Part shown: one piece after another, positions 34,846 to 47,798 of the stretch
Numbering within the stretch: the first letter of the stretch is position 1
Layout: every line of letters begins with the position of its first letter
Source of the DNA: Glycine soja
Lineage: Eukaryota; Streptophyta; Magnoliopsida; Fabales; Fabaceae
Direction of reading: 5' to 3'
Length of the DNA stretch: 64,000 nucleotides
Assembly (NCBI RefSeq): GCF_004193775.1
Contig: NC_041002.1
Coordinates: 4,637,261-4,701,260, forward strand
Translations under genes and position numbers: made by a program
The notes under the pieces: model-generated
What the model was told of the DNA's origin: nothing
Database searches by the model: none
What the model saw: the letters and a program-made list of their open reading frames with translations, nothing else

Positions 34846-37800
34846 TTAGTCATAACCATTATTTGCCAAAGGAAAGAACAAAACAAGAAACCAAGCAATC
34901 AAGCCTTGTCATAATTTTCCCTGTCTGCTTTTTCCTCAGTTTGTTTGAAAGAAAATATGTTCATCACAAAATTCTTTTTCTCCATGTATTCATTGATAAA
35001 TTGTAAATGGAAATTACACCAAAATTTTATTAAATGGAGATGTTTCCCTGGATTAGCATGTGATGTAAGCTATGGCGTACATTTGCATACACATACATGC
35101 ATGTAGATATAGACATATGGAAATGTTTTTCAATAGAAATCTGTACCCATGTCTCTCTTAAGAGCTCTAAGCAATAAATTTATTTGATTTTTTTAAAATA
35201 GAATTCATTTTAAATTATATAATAATAATAATAATAATAATTAATGTAATTATAATAATTGATTGTAATCATATTTTTAATAATTATAATGGTTAACAAT
35301 GATTTATGATAATTATGCATATTATAATTTTTTACTGCATACGTATTATACTTATTTTTATTATTAAAATAATTATTTATTAACAAGTGCAAGTAATAAA
35401 AAAAATTGTCAGTAATAAATATGAAATTACTAAAAATATTTTACACACAATTATGAATATGCTTAAATATAATTTTAGTTTTCCTATTTTATCCAATATA
35501 TAATTTTGGTTTTTCTATTTTAAAATAGAAACACTTGGTCCCTCAATTTTTTTTATAAAAAAATATCATTTTAATCCTTATATTTCAAAATAGAAACATT
35601 TGGTCCTTCTATTTTAGAAAGTTCACAATTTTAGTCCTTATTTTAAAAAATATATAATTTTGGTTCAGCCTTCAATTTCATCTATATTTAATTTCTTATA
35701 TTACAACTAATTAAATAATTTTTTGATAATACCTTAAATGAATACGTTAGATCTAAGATTTAACTATATCAAAATAAAAGAAATAAATTATAGACAAAAT
35801 TGATGATTTGACTAAAATTGTACATTTTTTAAAATAAGAGGATCAAAGGTTTCTATTTTGAAATAAAGGACTAAAATCACATATTTTTTTAAAACATAAG
35901 AACCAAATGTCTTTATTTTAAATGGAGGAACCAAAATTATAAATTGAGCAAAATGGGAAAACCAAAATTATATTTAATCCTTTTGAATAAATATTTTCTT
36001 TGGTGTCATACACTATTTTGTGTTTATGTGTTAGTCTCATACTTATTTGCTAACAAAATAATTTTAAGAAAATTATGACATTCAAAAATAAAAAATGCAT
36101 CTATATAGTATCTTCTAATTGAGCAAAATTTCACAATCATTATATGTAATAATAAAAATTATTAGTATCTAATATTTTTATTTTTAATTCAAATAGATTT
36201 AAAAAAATAGAAGGCAATCAAGGAAACAAAAAATGAAAGAAATATATCTTCAAAGATAATTCAATTTGGGATGACTATACATATCAATAATTAAATAAGT
36301 TGATATGTAAATTGAGTAAAAATAGTTGATACCAATAGAATAAATTTTAAAATTTAGAAACAAATAGAAATATCTTTTATTTGCATAATAAATTAACAAA
36401 AAATAAATTTTGATTTGATTGATTTATATGTTAAAATACATAATTCTATTTTTTATTTAAAAATGCATAATGTTATTAAGTGTGATAAAATATCTGTTTA
36501 TGATTTCTTTTCTTGGGTTAGAGACCAGAGGAATATCTTTCAACTCATTGTAATTCAATAAGTAAAAAAATAATTTAAATATAAAATAAATATTTAACAT
36601 AAAATGCTCAATCATTTCTTTTAAAAAATATTTAATTTAATTTAATTAATTTAAAGTAATTAGGAGTAATATATATTTTAATTCATATTAATTAATAACA
36701 TTAATATATTTTGATTCAAAATTACAAAAAATTTAAATTAAGATAAAATATAGATAATTTATTATGCCTTCATCTCTTATTTGTATTAATTGTGGGTTGG
36801 ACAATTATTGTGTCTTGTTTATGGTGGATTGATTAATCAATGTTCATATAAATATAATTTGATTACCTACACTAAGGGCGTGTTTGATAGATAATTTTTT
36901 TAAAATTTTTCAGGAATTTTAAAGTGAGAAACTATGATCATCATATTTCATATGCAATTAATAAAAAAATATCACCAAAAAATTATGATTTCTGAGAATT
37001 AATTTTAGTGTACTTTTTCGTGTAAATATTTCCAAGAAGAAGACAGGAATCCAACTTTTTCGAGTGAAGAAAAAGTTTTAATTACATATTTTACATAAAT
37101 CTTTCATTTTTAAAAAACATATTAAGACTAAACTATTTTACACATTCTCATAGTATGAAAAAACTCTTCCCCTCTCAATTGCCCATACTACATTATTCCT
37201 ATTGATAAATAATGTCAGGCCATAAGATACCATTGGAGGAGGGGATTGCGCAGTGAGATCATGAAAGTACGAGGATGATGAACCTATTTATAATACATTT
37301 GTCTTTGAATATTCTTAGGGTGAAGAAGCTGAACATGAAGAAGATTCACATGTCCCTGGTTCTGATGAGGGAGAGCTTCAGGTTATAATTACATCCTGTC
37401 TCTTTTACAGCTTCTATTTCTTTGTACTAGTAGCTATGCAGCTTCACTCCTTTAAGGATTTCTGCGCAAGTATTAACGGTGTGACAGTATCAATATTTCA
37501 TAATCAACATTCACACATATAATAACTACATATGATTCTATTACCTAGCACTAACTGTATTACATTATTCAAATAAAAGTATTATTAATAAATAATCCAA
37601 ACAATTAATTGTACTACATTATTCATTGTAAAGTATTGAATCTTCTCTCATTTGCAAGTTTTGGGTTTACTAAAAAAAGAAAAAAAATCCATTAATGAAT
37701 ATATTCAAGTTGGTGGTTTTTTTTTTTAATTATTCATATGATCCATTCTAAAGTATTTAAATTTCTCTTCATTCCAAATATAAAAAAATCTATTTATTTA

Positions 37801-38742
37801 AGTTTTGGTTGAACTTTCAACTATTTTAAATATTAAAAGCAATCTTTCATATAATTAAATGAATTTGATTGATTCTAACGGAATCGTGATTTTGCTTAAA
37901 AACTCCCAAGATATATATCAAAACATACTAATGTAAGTACATGCTAAAAATTGGATCCAACACGTTTCAGTTTTCAATATAGTATTTATGATTAAATCTT
38001 CTATGAAAGGTACTTAACAAAAGATAAACCATATAAATTTCACAAAATTATAATATTAAAATAAAAAAGTCTAGAAAATATTAACATTCCTCACGTAGTA
38101 AGAAGATGCGATTGAACCAGAGAATTTGTTGCCAATTAAAATTACCTAGAAACAAGGAAAACCTATTTCGATTAAATTTGATTACCAATTAACATGAGCA
38201 TATACACAACTTAAATTGCTGACTGGAAACCTCGCTGAGCTTCATAAAAAGTTAACTTGTATAGAGCTGGTGACGGTGTTCATAAATCATAATTCATAAT
38301 GCCACATCCACCTCATAGTGAAAGACAAAGGAGGAAAATATCGTAGATTCGAATCATCCTATTAACAAAATTAACAATCTAACAACTAATATTTGTCGAT
38401 AAAAAAAATTACAGTGGGAGGCGATCACAATTTTGGTAAAACAAATACAACAGAAGTCATGAATCTAGCAAACCAAAAGCATCGGGCATAAGCTGGTAGC
38501 ACCAAACCAACATACACCTTGACAGCAAAATTTTATTTACAATTTAGAATCACAATTCACAAGCTTGAATATATAATGTATCCAATCTATTAATATACTA
38601 TGTAGGATAAAATTTAGTGTGAAAATCACAATAGCTGTCACAAGTATATTTTGATTTATGAACAAGTGAACTGAAAGTTACTGCTAAAAAAACGAGGAAC
38701 GAACGCTTAAAAGGTTGGTAATCATGATTTAAGACCTTGTCA
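34846..38742. other. AT-rich intergenic DNA
   Basis: No gene is recognised. It contains a (TAA/AAT) run near 35220-35242, the foldback element at 35463-35977 and several poly-A/T stretches. Around 37200-37380 there is a less AT-rich patch with short Glu/Gly-rich open frames, too short to call. Confidence 0.5.
35463..35977. mobile_element. Foldback / long-TIR MITE-like element, about 515 bp
   Basis: The ends TTAAATATAATTTT and AAAATTATATTTAA are inverted copies, and similarity continues inward for roughly 200 bases on each arm (words such as TTTGGTCC, TTTCAAAATAGAAAC and TTTTAGTCCTTTATTT appear inverted on the other side). It has no coding capacity. A clear target duplication was not resolved. 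Confidence 0.7.
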
Positions 38743-41700
38743 TCAACGGTTGGTTGAACTAGTCCTGCAAAATCAAAGCATGTTTGAATCAAAATAATGC
38801 AAGCAGATTGAGCATAAGCACAACAACGGAAACAACTATCAGGATCACAATTTAGAATGCCCAGCATGCAACGCATTCTTCTACATAGGGAAAAGATTCA
38901 AAGAACAAAAAGTTGAGCTATTTCAAACCTCAACAATGGCCTTCACTGTTGCTCTAGTTTATCCACACCATCTAGCATGATACCATCTGAAGCAAATTTG
39001 TCTAAACTGGACAATGTTTTTGCAATGCCCTTCCTACAAGACATTAATAACCAGATGACATTTAACGTTGGATTATTAATCATTAAATGTTTGCAGTCTC
39101 CTGTTTTTGTAACATTGCACTTCTGCATAAATAAAATTGCCTTCCCGAGGAAAACAAATGCCCTTCCTACAAGACAAGGACTTCAACCCTACCCTAAATT
39201 ATGTTTTCACATACAAAGGTAACATTAACCAAGCAACATTTAAGCAGTCAATGAAAAGAACATACTCTAAACAGCATGTGAGAAGCAAACTGAAGTTATA
39301 ATCAGTAATCACTCGTCAGTCAGAACATACTCTTAACAGCATGTGAGAAGCAAACTGAAGTTATAATCAGTAATCACTCTTCAGTCATCCCCAAGTTATA
39401 GAAAAATATAGTGCCCCGAAAATTTATCTGAGTTTAGAATGTGCAGCATGCAATGCATTCTTCTACAGAGGGGAAAAGATTCAAAGAACCAAAAATGAGC
39501 TAATTCAAACCTCAACAATGGCCTTCGCTGTTGCTCTCGTTTATCCCCGCCATCTGGCATGACACTATCTGAAGCAGACATGTCTAAACCAGACAATGTT
39601 TCTGCAATGTCTTTAAGACCCTGCAAGTGAAAACAGAATCATTGAGCATATTATAAGAAGCAAAATTCAAATTAATTAATACAGTGGGATGCCATATTGG
39701 GTGTTCAAGTGTCCAGGTCTACCCGTGACCCAATTATATTGGGTTGGCTTCTTTTAGTGTTCGGGTTAAACCCGACCCGATCATAAATGGATTGGCTAAC
39801 AGGTTCATTTTTTTTAACCCAACCCATATCATATAATTAAATTTATTATTATATAAGTTAATTATTAAATACAAAACACATTAATTTTTAGCTCATAGTT
39901 TATTAAATTATTAAATTAAACCACCCATGATTTTTTTATTTTTTAAGTTGTTTTTATCTCTGTCTTGATTTTGTTTGTTTTCTCATGTTAATATAATACT
40001 TTATTTCTATCTAAAATAAAAATATCATATTAGGATTGAAATTATTAATTCTATTAATCAAATATTATCACAATTTAGTCTCTTTTGAGAGCATTTAGTC
40101 ATTATATACTTACAAGGCTTTATGCAAAAACAAATTATTGTTCTAAAAAAATTTATATTTTAAAAAATAAAAAATATTTTGTTAAATATTCAGACCCGAT
40201 TAGTCCAACCCAACCCAGTCCATTTATGATCAGGTTGTTTGGGTTGGGTTTGTAAAAACAAAAAAAAATTGCACAAACCCGACCCAACCCAATCCATAGA
40301 CTAGGTTGCGTAACAGGTTTAACAAAACCTAACCCGTGAACACCCCTAAATAAATACAATATAAAAGCATATTAGCATATTACAGCCAAACTAGTTTGAA
40401 AACAAAGCACAAGGTAGAAGAATACCATTAGATTTGGAGTTCCTTTATATGTGATCAAATTAGGGGACTTCCCTGAAAGTTTCAGTTGCTCCTGCAGAAT
40501 ATTTACTAATTAACATCAGATCAATATCTCAACAGGAATGTAAACAGATATATTAATAACTAAGCCACCATAAAATTGAGAAGATCTGAATAAGGCGTAG
40601 CCGTAATTTAAAAGTCAGCTCTAAATATAAGCTCTTCAAGCAAATCTAAGTTTCTTATAACACTTGCAGCTGATAATCCAGAGTCCAGACTATATAAATA
40701 ATATAATTACATATCTAGCAGTCACAGTTGAGAGTGACAAACAACAAAAGAGAGTATAATTACAATTTACAACTGACAAATATAAGAAACAAACCCCAAC
40801 CTGCAACAATTCGGGCTTTTTCTGGCTTTTTCCGTGTACATAGTCGATGAGATATGACAATCCATAATTTGCATAATCCTGCAACCACACAACTAAATCA
40901 GTATTTTCTTTAGGTGTATCAATTGGAGTGACAATTCTCGTACCAAAATCTACATGCATACCAAATCATTCTAGCACTTCGATTTTTTCGAAATAAAAGA
41001 AACAAGAATGTTTATGACAATTACATATTTCTTTCCAAATTTAACAATGACACGAAAGAGTTTTACCTGCTTAGAACTCAATTCAGCTAACCTATAATCC
41101 TGAAATGGCATAATTATACAACATAAGAATAAATCAAATAAAAGAGACGGAACAGACAAGCATATTAGTGAGCACAGACACACACATATGAGCAAATAAA
41201 ACAACTAACCAATTTTGGGGAAACATAAACATAATATTTACTCTGACAAGTTGATAGGTATTTTAATTCAAATGAAAATCAAATAATCAAGGCAAACTCC
41301 TAAATATCCTTCATCATACTCTCCTATGCTAGCAAGACAACCCCAATAACAATCAACTAGCCACGGCAAGAAAACAAACATATTACATACCAATGTTTCC
41401 ACTGTTTGTTGCAAATAACCCAAGTCTTCATGGATATTAGTAATAGTACTTCTAACTCCAGCAACCTGTGAAAGATGTATCACAATTAACCACAGATTAG
41501 TTTCCTACCCATAATGTTTATAAATAATAACAGAAATGGATATGGCATTAATAAACTCTGGTTTCAATTCCTTTATCCTGGACTAAGCAGGTGATTTACC
41601 ACCATGCCAACACTTGTAAAAAGATAGGAATCTATAAAATTATTTTATCCAAAATATTTCTAGACTGTCTGTAGATCCTAATTCGTAATGTAGGAAAAGC

Positions 41701-44536
41701 TTTCAGATTATTTTCTTCAAATAATGTTTATAAATTATTATACAAATGGATTGATAAACTTGGTTTCAATTCCTTTATCCGTTTATCGTAGACAACACAG
41801 CTGATTTGAAAGAGCTTACCAGTATAACATGTAACTTATGAAAAGATAGACATCTAACAAAAAAAAATTATGCTAAATATTTCTAGACTGTTTGTAGATC
41901 TTCAGTTAGTAATGCAAGAAATACTTTGAGCAATTTGATTAAAGTAACTAAATCAAGCTTTCCAAGCAAAAAAGTTAAAAATTCCAAGATTTGGAATTAA
42001 AAAACATATTTTTGTGATTTGAAGATTTTTAATGATTAGGTTCAAGGTACACAAAAAGGTTAGCTGCCAGTTTGAAAATTATAAGGTTGAATTTATTGCG
42101 GAAAATCAATATAACTGGAGCATAATTTATATGGTAACAAAGGGTAAATGAAGAACAATTGTAAAGATACAGTAGCTGGTCTTCTGCACAATATAAATTT
42201 AATTAACAAAAATATATGTTGAATGTTCTACTGCCAAGAACAAAAACCAAAACATAATGCTCCCACTGAATGAGGTAGAAGGAGAGGTATGGAGCTTACC
42301 AAACATTTAGAGAACTTGATATTCCATTATCAATAAAAATTCAAGAGTTGTAAAGTATTTAGAATAATGACTAAATATATGAACATGATAGGCATGTAAG
42401 CCACTTAATTACTGATCACTGATCAGGATGAGATCAAGACAGCCCAGTGGAGAGTTTTGATGCCTTACTACCACATAATATTCACTAACATAGATATCCA
42501 TCAACAGAGTGTCAAAATCAATATCATCTAAAGGAATCTTGATCCAGTTGTCTGAAGAGAATTATATATGGACTAGTATATATGCTAAATAGAGAAAAAA
42601 AAATGCATGTAAGAGCATTTTGACATGTGTATGGAAATCTGTTTGATTGCATTATGTGGGCACACGTGCAAGCATCAAATTTGTATGTGGCAAAAGGCGT
42701 ACTTCATCCTTAGTTGACCTTTGCAACTCATTCAGCTTGAGCATTTTGTCATTCAAATTCTGAATTCTCTGGGTCAAATGCTTCTTGGTATCCTGCCATC
42801 AAAAGAATTGAGCGGAACTTATAAGAGTAAAAAACTGAGTATTATGACAAATTCTTCATCAATTGATATTCTATGACAATGTGGCCTCATAGCTTTCAAG
42901 TGCAATCAGTATGCAGTACCTAACAAACATAGTTACATAAAGATATAACAAGAAAATCCCAATAAGTAAATGGACACATACAGCAATGACATCTGAGGCA
43001 TGCTGCAACTTTTTGGTTAAATCTGCAACAGCTTTTTCCATATTCCGTCTAGTCACATACATAAGATCTGAGAATGAAATTCCCTGATATTGAAAAGGAG
43101 AAAACAGAAATCCAAATCACAAACAACAAATAAATCAGAAAAATTAAATGGATTAAATCATCTAAAAGAATTATGGGATGAATATCAATTTGCTACTTTT
43201 AAATGATATAATTAGAAACACATACTGGTAAAAAAGAAAAATACAATACAATTTCAACCATAAACCAATGAAACTATTGAAAGAATGCACAAGAATCCAA
43301 GTAGGCAAGCAGTTCCATACCTTCCACCACATGTAGCCATAACCCAGAGCGCCCAAGGCAGCAGCTGGAACGACAAGGGATGATAAATTACCTGTTAAAA
43401 AGGACAAACACTTAGAAAAGCAACGTACGGAGCAGACAAAACACAAAAATATTCTCTAAGCCTATGCAATACACATCAACCTCTGGACATCCTGAGTACG
43501 AAATACAGAGAAGAATGAAAAGTGAAATACAGAATCTTAAGAAGCAGCTACATTAGATGGTAGAATAGATTATATTACTTTGTTCAGAACCCCCATTCAG
43601 TACTGTGATTGGCCTGTTTGATGCTAGCTGCCGAACTTCATTCGCCAGGCGACGCACCTAAAGCAAAATCAAGCAATAATTTCGTAACCAAAAAAAAACT
43701 TCAAATTCTCCTCCAAGTTTATTTCATAGACAAAAAGACACCAAGACTTATCCAACCAGTTTGTTACCTGAGCAGCTATGGCATCAGCATATTCACCTTC
43801 ACCTTCAGCATGCTCCCCAGATTTTTCCAATCCCTTCACCAGCAACTACGACCCAAAAAATAGTAAAAGTAAACACTGAGCTTACATATATTAAAAAACA
43901 ATAATCCAGCTTCTCAACAAATAATTAGTCGTAAAAACTATAAAAAAAAATTAAAAATTACGAGGACTATAGAAAACACACGATGGCCACCGTATTCAGC
44001 CTCAGCATGAAACAATAATTCCAAATTTGTGGGAAACCAAATGGATTTACGGTCACAACTACTGAGAATCAGATAAAGCTAAAAACAAATCTTCCGAAAC
44101 CCTAACATCTGATAAAAACGAATCTTCCAAAACTCTATCATCACCATCTCGTACAAAATAACAGTAGTTTAATTATACAACACCTCCTCGACTTCAACAG
44201 CATCATCACAAAATCTATTACCGAAAAGAAGCGATTACACAAATTTTTGCAGGCGGATTTGAAAAAAAAAATAGAAGTTAAGAGAGAGAAGCAGATTGTG
44301 TTTTGGTGAAGGGGAAAGCAAAGGCGGTGGAATGGGAAAAACCTGAAGCTCGCCGATTAAATCCGAGAGTTTTCCGTTTTTGATGAGGACGGTGCCGGTG
44401 TAACCTGGAGGAGCAGAGTGAAATCAGAGAAGTGACAAAAGTAGTTACTGATATGCGATCAAGAGAGTGAGGTACCTGCTCCTGCTATGATGAGGATCTT
44501 GGAGACTCCGATTCCGCTTTGCATAGCCATAGCCAT
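38743..44536 (-). CDS. DUF1664 family coiled-coil membrane protein
   Basis: Thirteen coding exons on the minus strand: 44476-44536, 44343-44404, 43768-43845, 43579-43657, 43321-43391, 42982-43083, 42703-42792, 41391-41465, 41067-41099, 40801-40878, 40426-40491, 39511-39620, 38743-38764; all phases agree and give 308 residues, about the family length. The N-terminus MAMAMQSGIGVSKILIIAGAG is hydrophobic and may be an anchor or targeting segment; a second hydrophobic segment is NLSSLVVPAAALGALGYGY. The rest is helical and coiled-coil-like (NMEKAVADLTKKLQHA, LTQRIQNLNDKMLKLNELQ). The function of DUF1664 proteins is unknown. The start is the first of three in-frame ATGs; the third (MQSG) is also plausible. 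The last exon codes only seven residues (TSSTNR after a split Arg) and is the least certain. Confidence 0.88.
38840..39625. repeat. Segmental duplication including exon 12 of the DUF1664 gene
   Basis: The block at about 38840-39045 is a diverged copy of about 39420-39625. Both contain TTCTACA...GGGAAAAGATTCAAAGAA, CCTCAACAATGGCCTTC and the exon-12 body. The copy in the last intron has lost the exon reading frame: CAG TGA replaces CAG CGA in the frame of the parent, and the acceptor side has a small deletion. It looks like a dead second copy of exon 12. Confidence 0.8.
39257..39386. repeat. Two-copy tandem repeat, 65-bp unit, in the last DUF1664 intron
   Basis: A unit starting AGAACATACTC and ending in TCAGTC is present twice with two differences. 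It lies between the dead and live copies of exon 12. Confidence 0.9.
39699..40346. mobile_element. Non-autonomous DNA element in DUF1664 intron 11 (hAT-like)
   Basis: The left end GGGTGTTCA and right end TGAACACCC are perfect inverted 9-mers about 650 bp apart. The subterminal regions are rich in AACCCGACCC / GGGTTGGGTT words in inverted arrangement. There is no open frame of note. It is assigned to hAT-like MITEs only by the end sequence and subterminal composition; the target duplication was not established. Confidence 0.55.
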
Positions 44537-47500
44537 GGCGAGAGAGAGAGAGAGACGTGCGTGATGCAGGTTGGTTAATCGTTAGTTAGGTTGGGTTGCA
44601 CTATCAAATACTTTGACTACTAACCCAAACACGAACGGGGAACCGCCTTCCTAAACGACTGTGTTTTGTTTTGTTAGCAAGGTGAAATTAAAATAAATAC
44701 TTATTTTTGTTTTTATAATTTATTAGATGCTGATAGTTTGATTCTTAAAAGATGAAATTAAATTTTGTTCTCGAATTTGAAAAAGTACGATATATTAGTT
44801 TTATAATTTATTTTTTTCTACTAACTCAAACACATGTGTGTTCACATGATACTTTCTATAATCACATGATAACTATTATTATGTGTTATTCAGTCGTTGT
44901 CACATGTTAAAAAGTTAAAATTTTAATTTGGTTTTTAAATTTAACAAATTGTTATCATTTTAGTCATTAAATTTAATCACTTACTAATATTTTAGTCTTT
45001 AAACTTAACATGTATTGTCATTTTGATACCTTAAAGTAATTTTAAATTTTCAATTAAGTCTCTCTTGTTGCATAAAATTATTAGTATAAACATTATCATA
45101 TCCTCTCACTTCTATTTTTTTCTAAAATTCTTTTATTTAAATGATATTATAAATATGAAACTAACGTATGAGTGATTACATCAGAGTAATAAGTAATAAG
45201 TGTTAAATCTAAAATATTACTAACATGATTCTATAAGGTTTCGAAATATTCTACCAAAATTAAGTTATTATTTTATATGTTATTAATATGTGTAACGTTA
45301 GATTGATTAATTAATTAATTAATTAATTTTATGAAATTATATTAATGACAAAAAGACATTTACAAAAAACTTATCATATTACAAATGATTGACTATAAGA
45401 GGACATAAAAAAAATAAAGTGTTAAAACCATTTTCTTAAATATTCTTTTACAATTTTCACATCGTTATTCAACGGTTGAGTATTAGAAAAAAGATGATTC
45501 GTTATAAGTTAAAAATATACGCCTTATAAAATTAAGCATAAAATATAATACATCCATTATATTATCAATGAAGAAAGTATTTACTGTCTATCATGTTGGA
45601 ACATATAATATATAAACCTATAAAATTAAATATAAAATATAGTTCATTCATTATATTAATCACTGTTGGAGTATACAAAATAAAAAAAAATACAATAAAA
45701 GGTGAAAAATATATATAATTTCATCTTAAATTTTGGTCAAATAAAATGATTCATTTTGTATCTCTTTATTTTTTAATTTCCTCCTTAATTAAATAACTAT
45801 ACTTACTTTTAAAAATAAATTATTTGTTTTTTCTAAAGCAATAAGTTATTTGTTAGTATCTATATATTTGTATAATATACAATTTTAATTTGAATCTGAT
45901 GACAAACTAATTTAACTTTGATATGTTTATTTATTTTCAATTATATTCTTATTTGTCATTCTTATAATATTATTTGTTAGAATTTTAACTTAATATAAAT
46001 ATAGTAAATAAATTAACAATGATCTCAAATATAAATATAATATTTTTTTATTTCCATACCTAATATTTTTTTTTTCATTCAATTTTTATCTCTATAAATA
46101 TTTGTTATCACTATAAACAAATGTAATTTATTATTATTATTATGCTAACAATTTATATGTAGGGTGATAGTTAATTAAAAATTTAAAAACATTATTCAAG
46201 GACCAAAAGTAATTAAGTTCAAGGATCAAGATGTCAGCAAGTGATTAAGTTCAGGAATTAAAATGATGGCATGTTGTTAAGGTTAAGTTGAGAGACCAAA
46301 TAAAAAGTTAACTTGTTAACCGACAAATCCCGGTGACAACTCTGAACACAATTTTAGGGACAAAAAGAATTATTTATCCTAAAAATAAACATGCTATCAT
46401 ATCATATTATATTTAACCATAGGTTCACACAATGATGTAAAGTTTCGTTCTATTCACATATGAAAAAAAAATATATATTTAACAAAAAAATATATATTGG
46501 ATTTGTGCAAAACTTGTTTGGATCAAACAATCCTTCATTGCAATCCAGATTAATTCAACTCAATAGATTTGAGGAACACTCATGGCCGGAAAAAAAAATT
46601 CATTTTATATTTTGGCAAATATTGGCCACTGAATGAATCTAATACGCATGTGAGTGTAAAAGTTGTTGTCAACTAATTATTTTAAAGTAATTTTTAAAAT
46701 AATGATGATAAAAGTTAATAAACTTATTAAATTAATTATAATATAATTTTTTTTTAAAAAAATTGCATCTTAGATTGCTATTAAAAAGAATAGTTTGTAT
46801 ACTAATTATTATTATTATTATACCAAATAACTTCATAATTAATTCAATTTCAATTAAAACGAATAATTTGTATCATATTTAATTTGATTGTTATTAACAA
46901 AAAGAAATTATATCATAAGTAATTTAATTTTAATTAAAATAATAATAGATATAATAATTTTTGGATTCATAAATTTATTCGTAATTTATATAATAATTTG
47001 ATTACTATTAAAAGGTAACAATTTTCTTGCACAATGCACAATGAATCTGATTTTGATAACAGTATAGAATAAGGCTCAGTAGCTTCAATATTTCAAGAAA
47101 GATAAATATTGTATGGCTCCATAGTTTCTTAACCAAATATTGAAAGTTGAAAATCTGACAGAAATTAGTGTGATTCACTACAGTTTCTGACCCAAGGGAA
47201 AGCTGTATCAAATTCCAAAAGTAGCTCAGTAAAGACCCAACTTAATGTACTAGTCAAAAGATTTCTCATCAATTCTACATTAGCAGGTCACAAAATTATA
47301 TTTCCTTGAAAGCCCAACAGTTCAAAAGAAAAGTCATTATCAATCCAAGAGAATTCTTGCCACAGAATTCATGAAGCAGTGAACAAATTTCACTGGAAGG
47401 ATTGCAACCAAAGGTGTAATGCTAAACACTAGCCTAATACTCTGATTTATATTAGTATTTAAAGTTAAGTTCAATAGTATTATTAATACAAACATAACCC

Positions 47501-47798
47501 AATAACACTCCCAACATAGCCAAATGAGAGGAGAAAAATAGGATGTAATGTAGCTGTGATTCAAACAGCAATCTCTTGAAAACAGCATCAAAATAACATG
47601 TATATAAAATTGTATAAAATCAAGAAGTAAAGAAAGGTCATTTCCATTACCAATCCATATATAAAAATTGCTAGTACAAAAATTTGCAGCAAGATAATAT
47701 CTGCTGCTCTAGCATATGATGGTTGTCTGGGACAAAAGTGTCAATGGGTAGTAGTATATCTGAAACTTCTCACAAAATGCCTGTATACCTGAAACCTC
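44537..47798. other. AT-rich intergenic DNA
   Basis: No gene is recognised. It contains the long inverted-repeat element listed next, an (ATTA)n run near 45303-45330 and further AT-rich sequence to the 3' end of the PTF2-like gene. An AG run precedes the DUF1664 start (44538-44553) in its 5' leader. Confidence 0.5.
44685..46390. mobile_element. Possible long-inverted-repeat DNA element, about 1.7 kb
   Basis: The arms at about 44685-45095 and 46150-46390 are inverted, diverged copies: the left arm has TTTAATCACTTACTAATATT and TTTGATACCTTAAAG-type words, and the right arm read in reverse complement has TTAATCACTTGCTGACATC and TTGATCCTTGAAC. The core is AT-rich without a transposase. It could be a non-autonomous Mutator-like or foldback element. 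The borders are approximate. Confidence 0.45.

Noticed and set aside
36870..36960. Transposon end suggested by GGGCGTGTTTGATAGATA
   Set aside because: No matching inverted end was found within several hundred bases, so the element could not be supported.
38928..39040. Mutually exclusive alternative exon 12 of the DUF1664 gene
   Set aside because: The copy has a stop in the parental frame, and its own acceptor shifts the frame, so a normal alternative protein is not possible; kept only as a possible poison exon.
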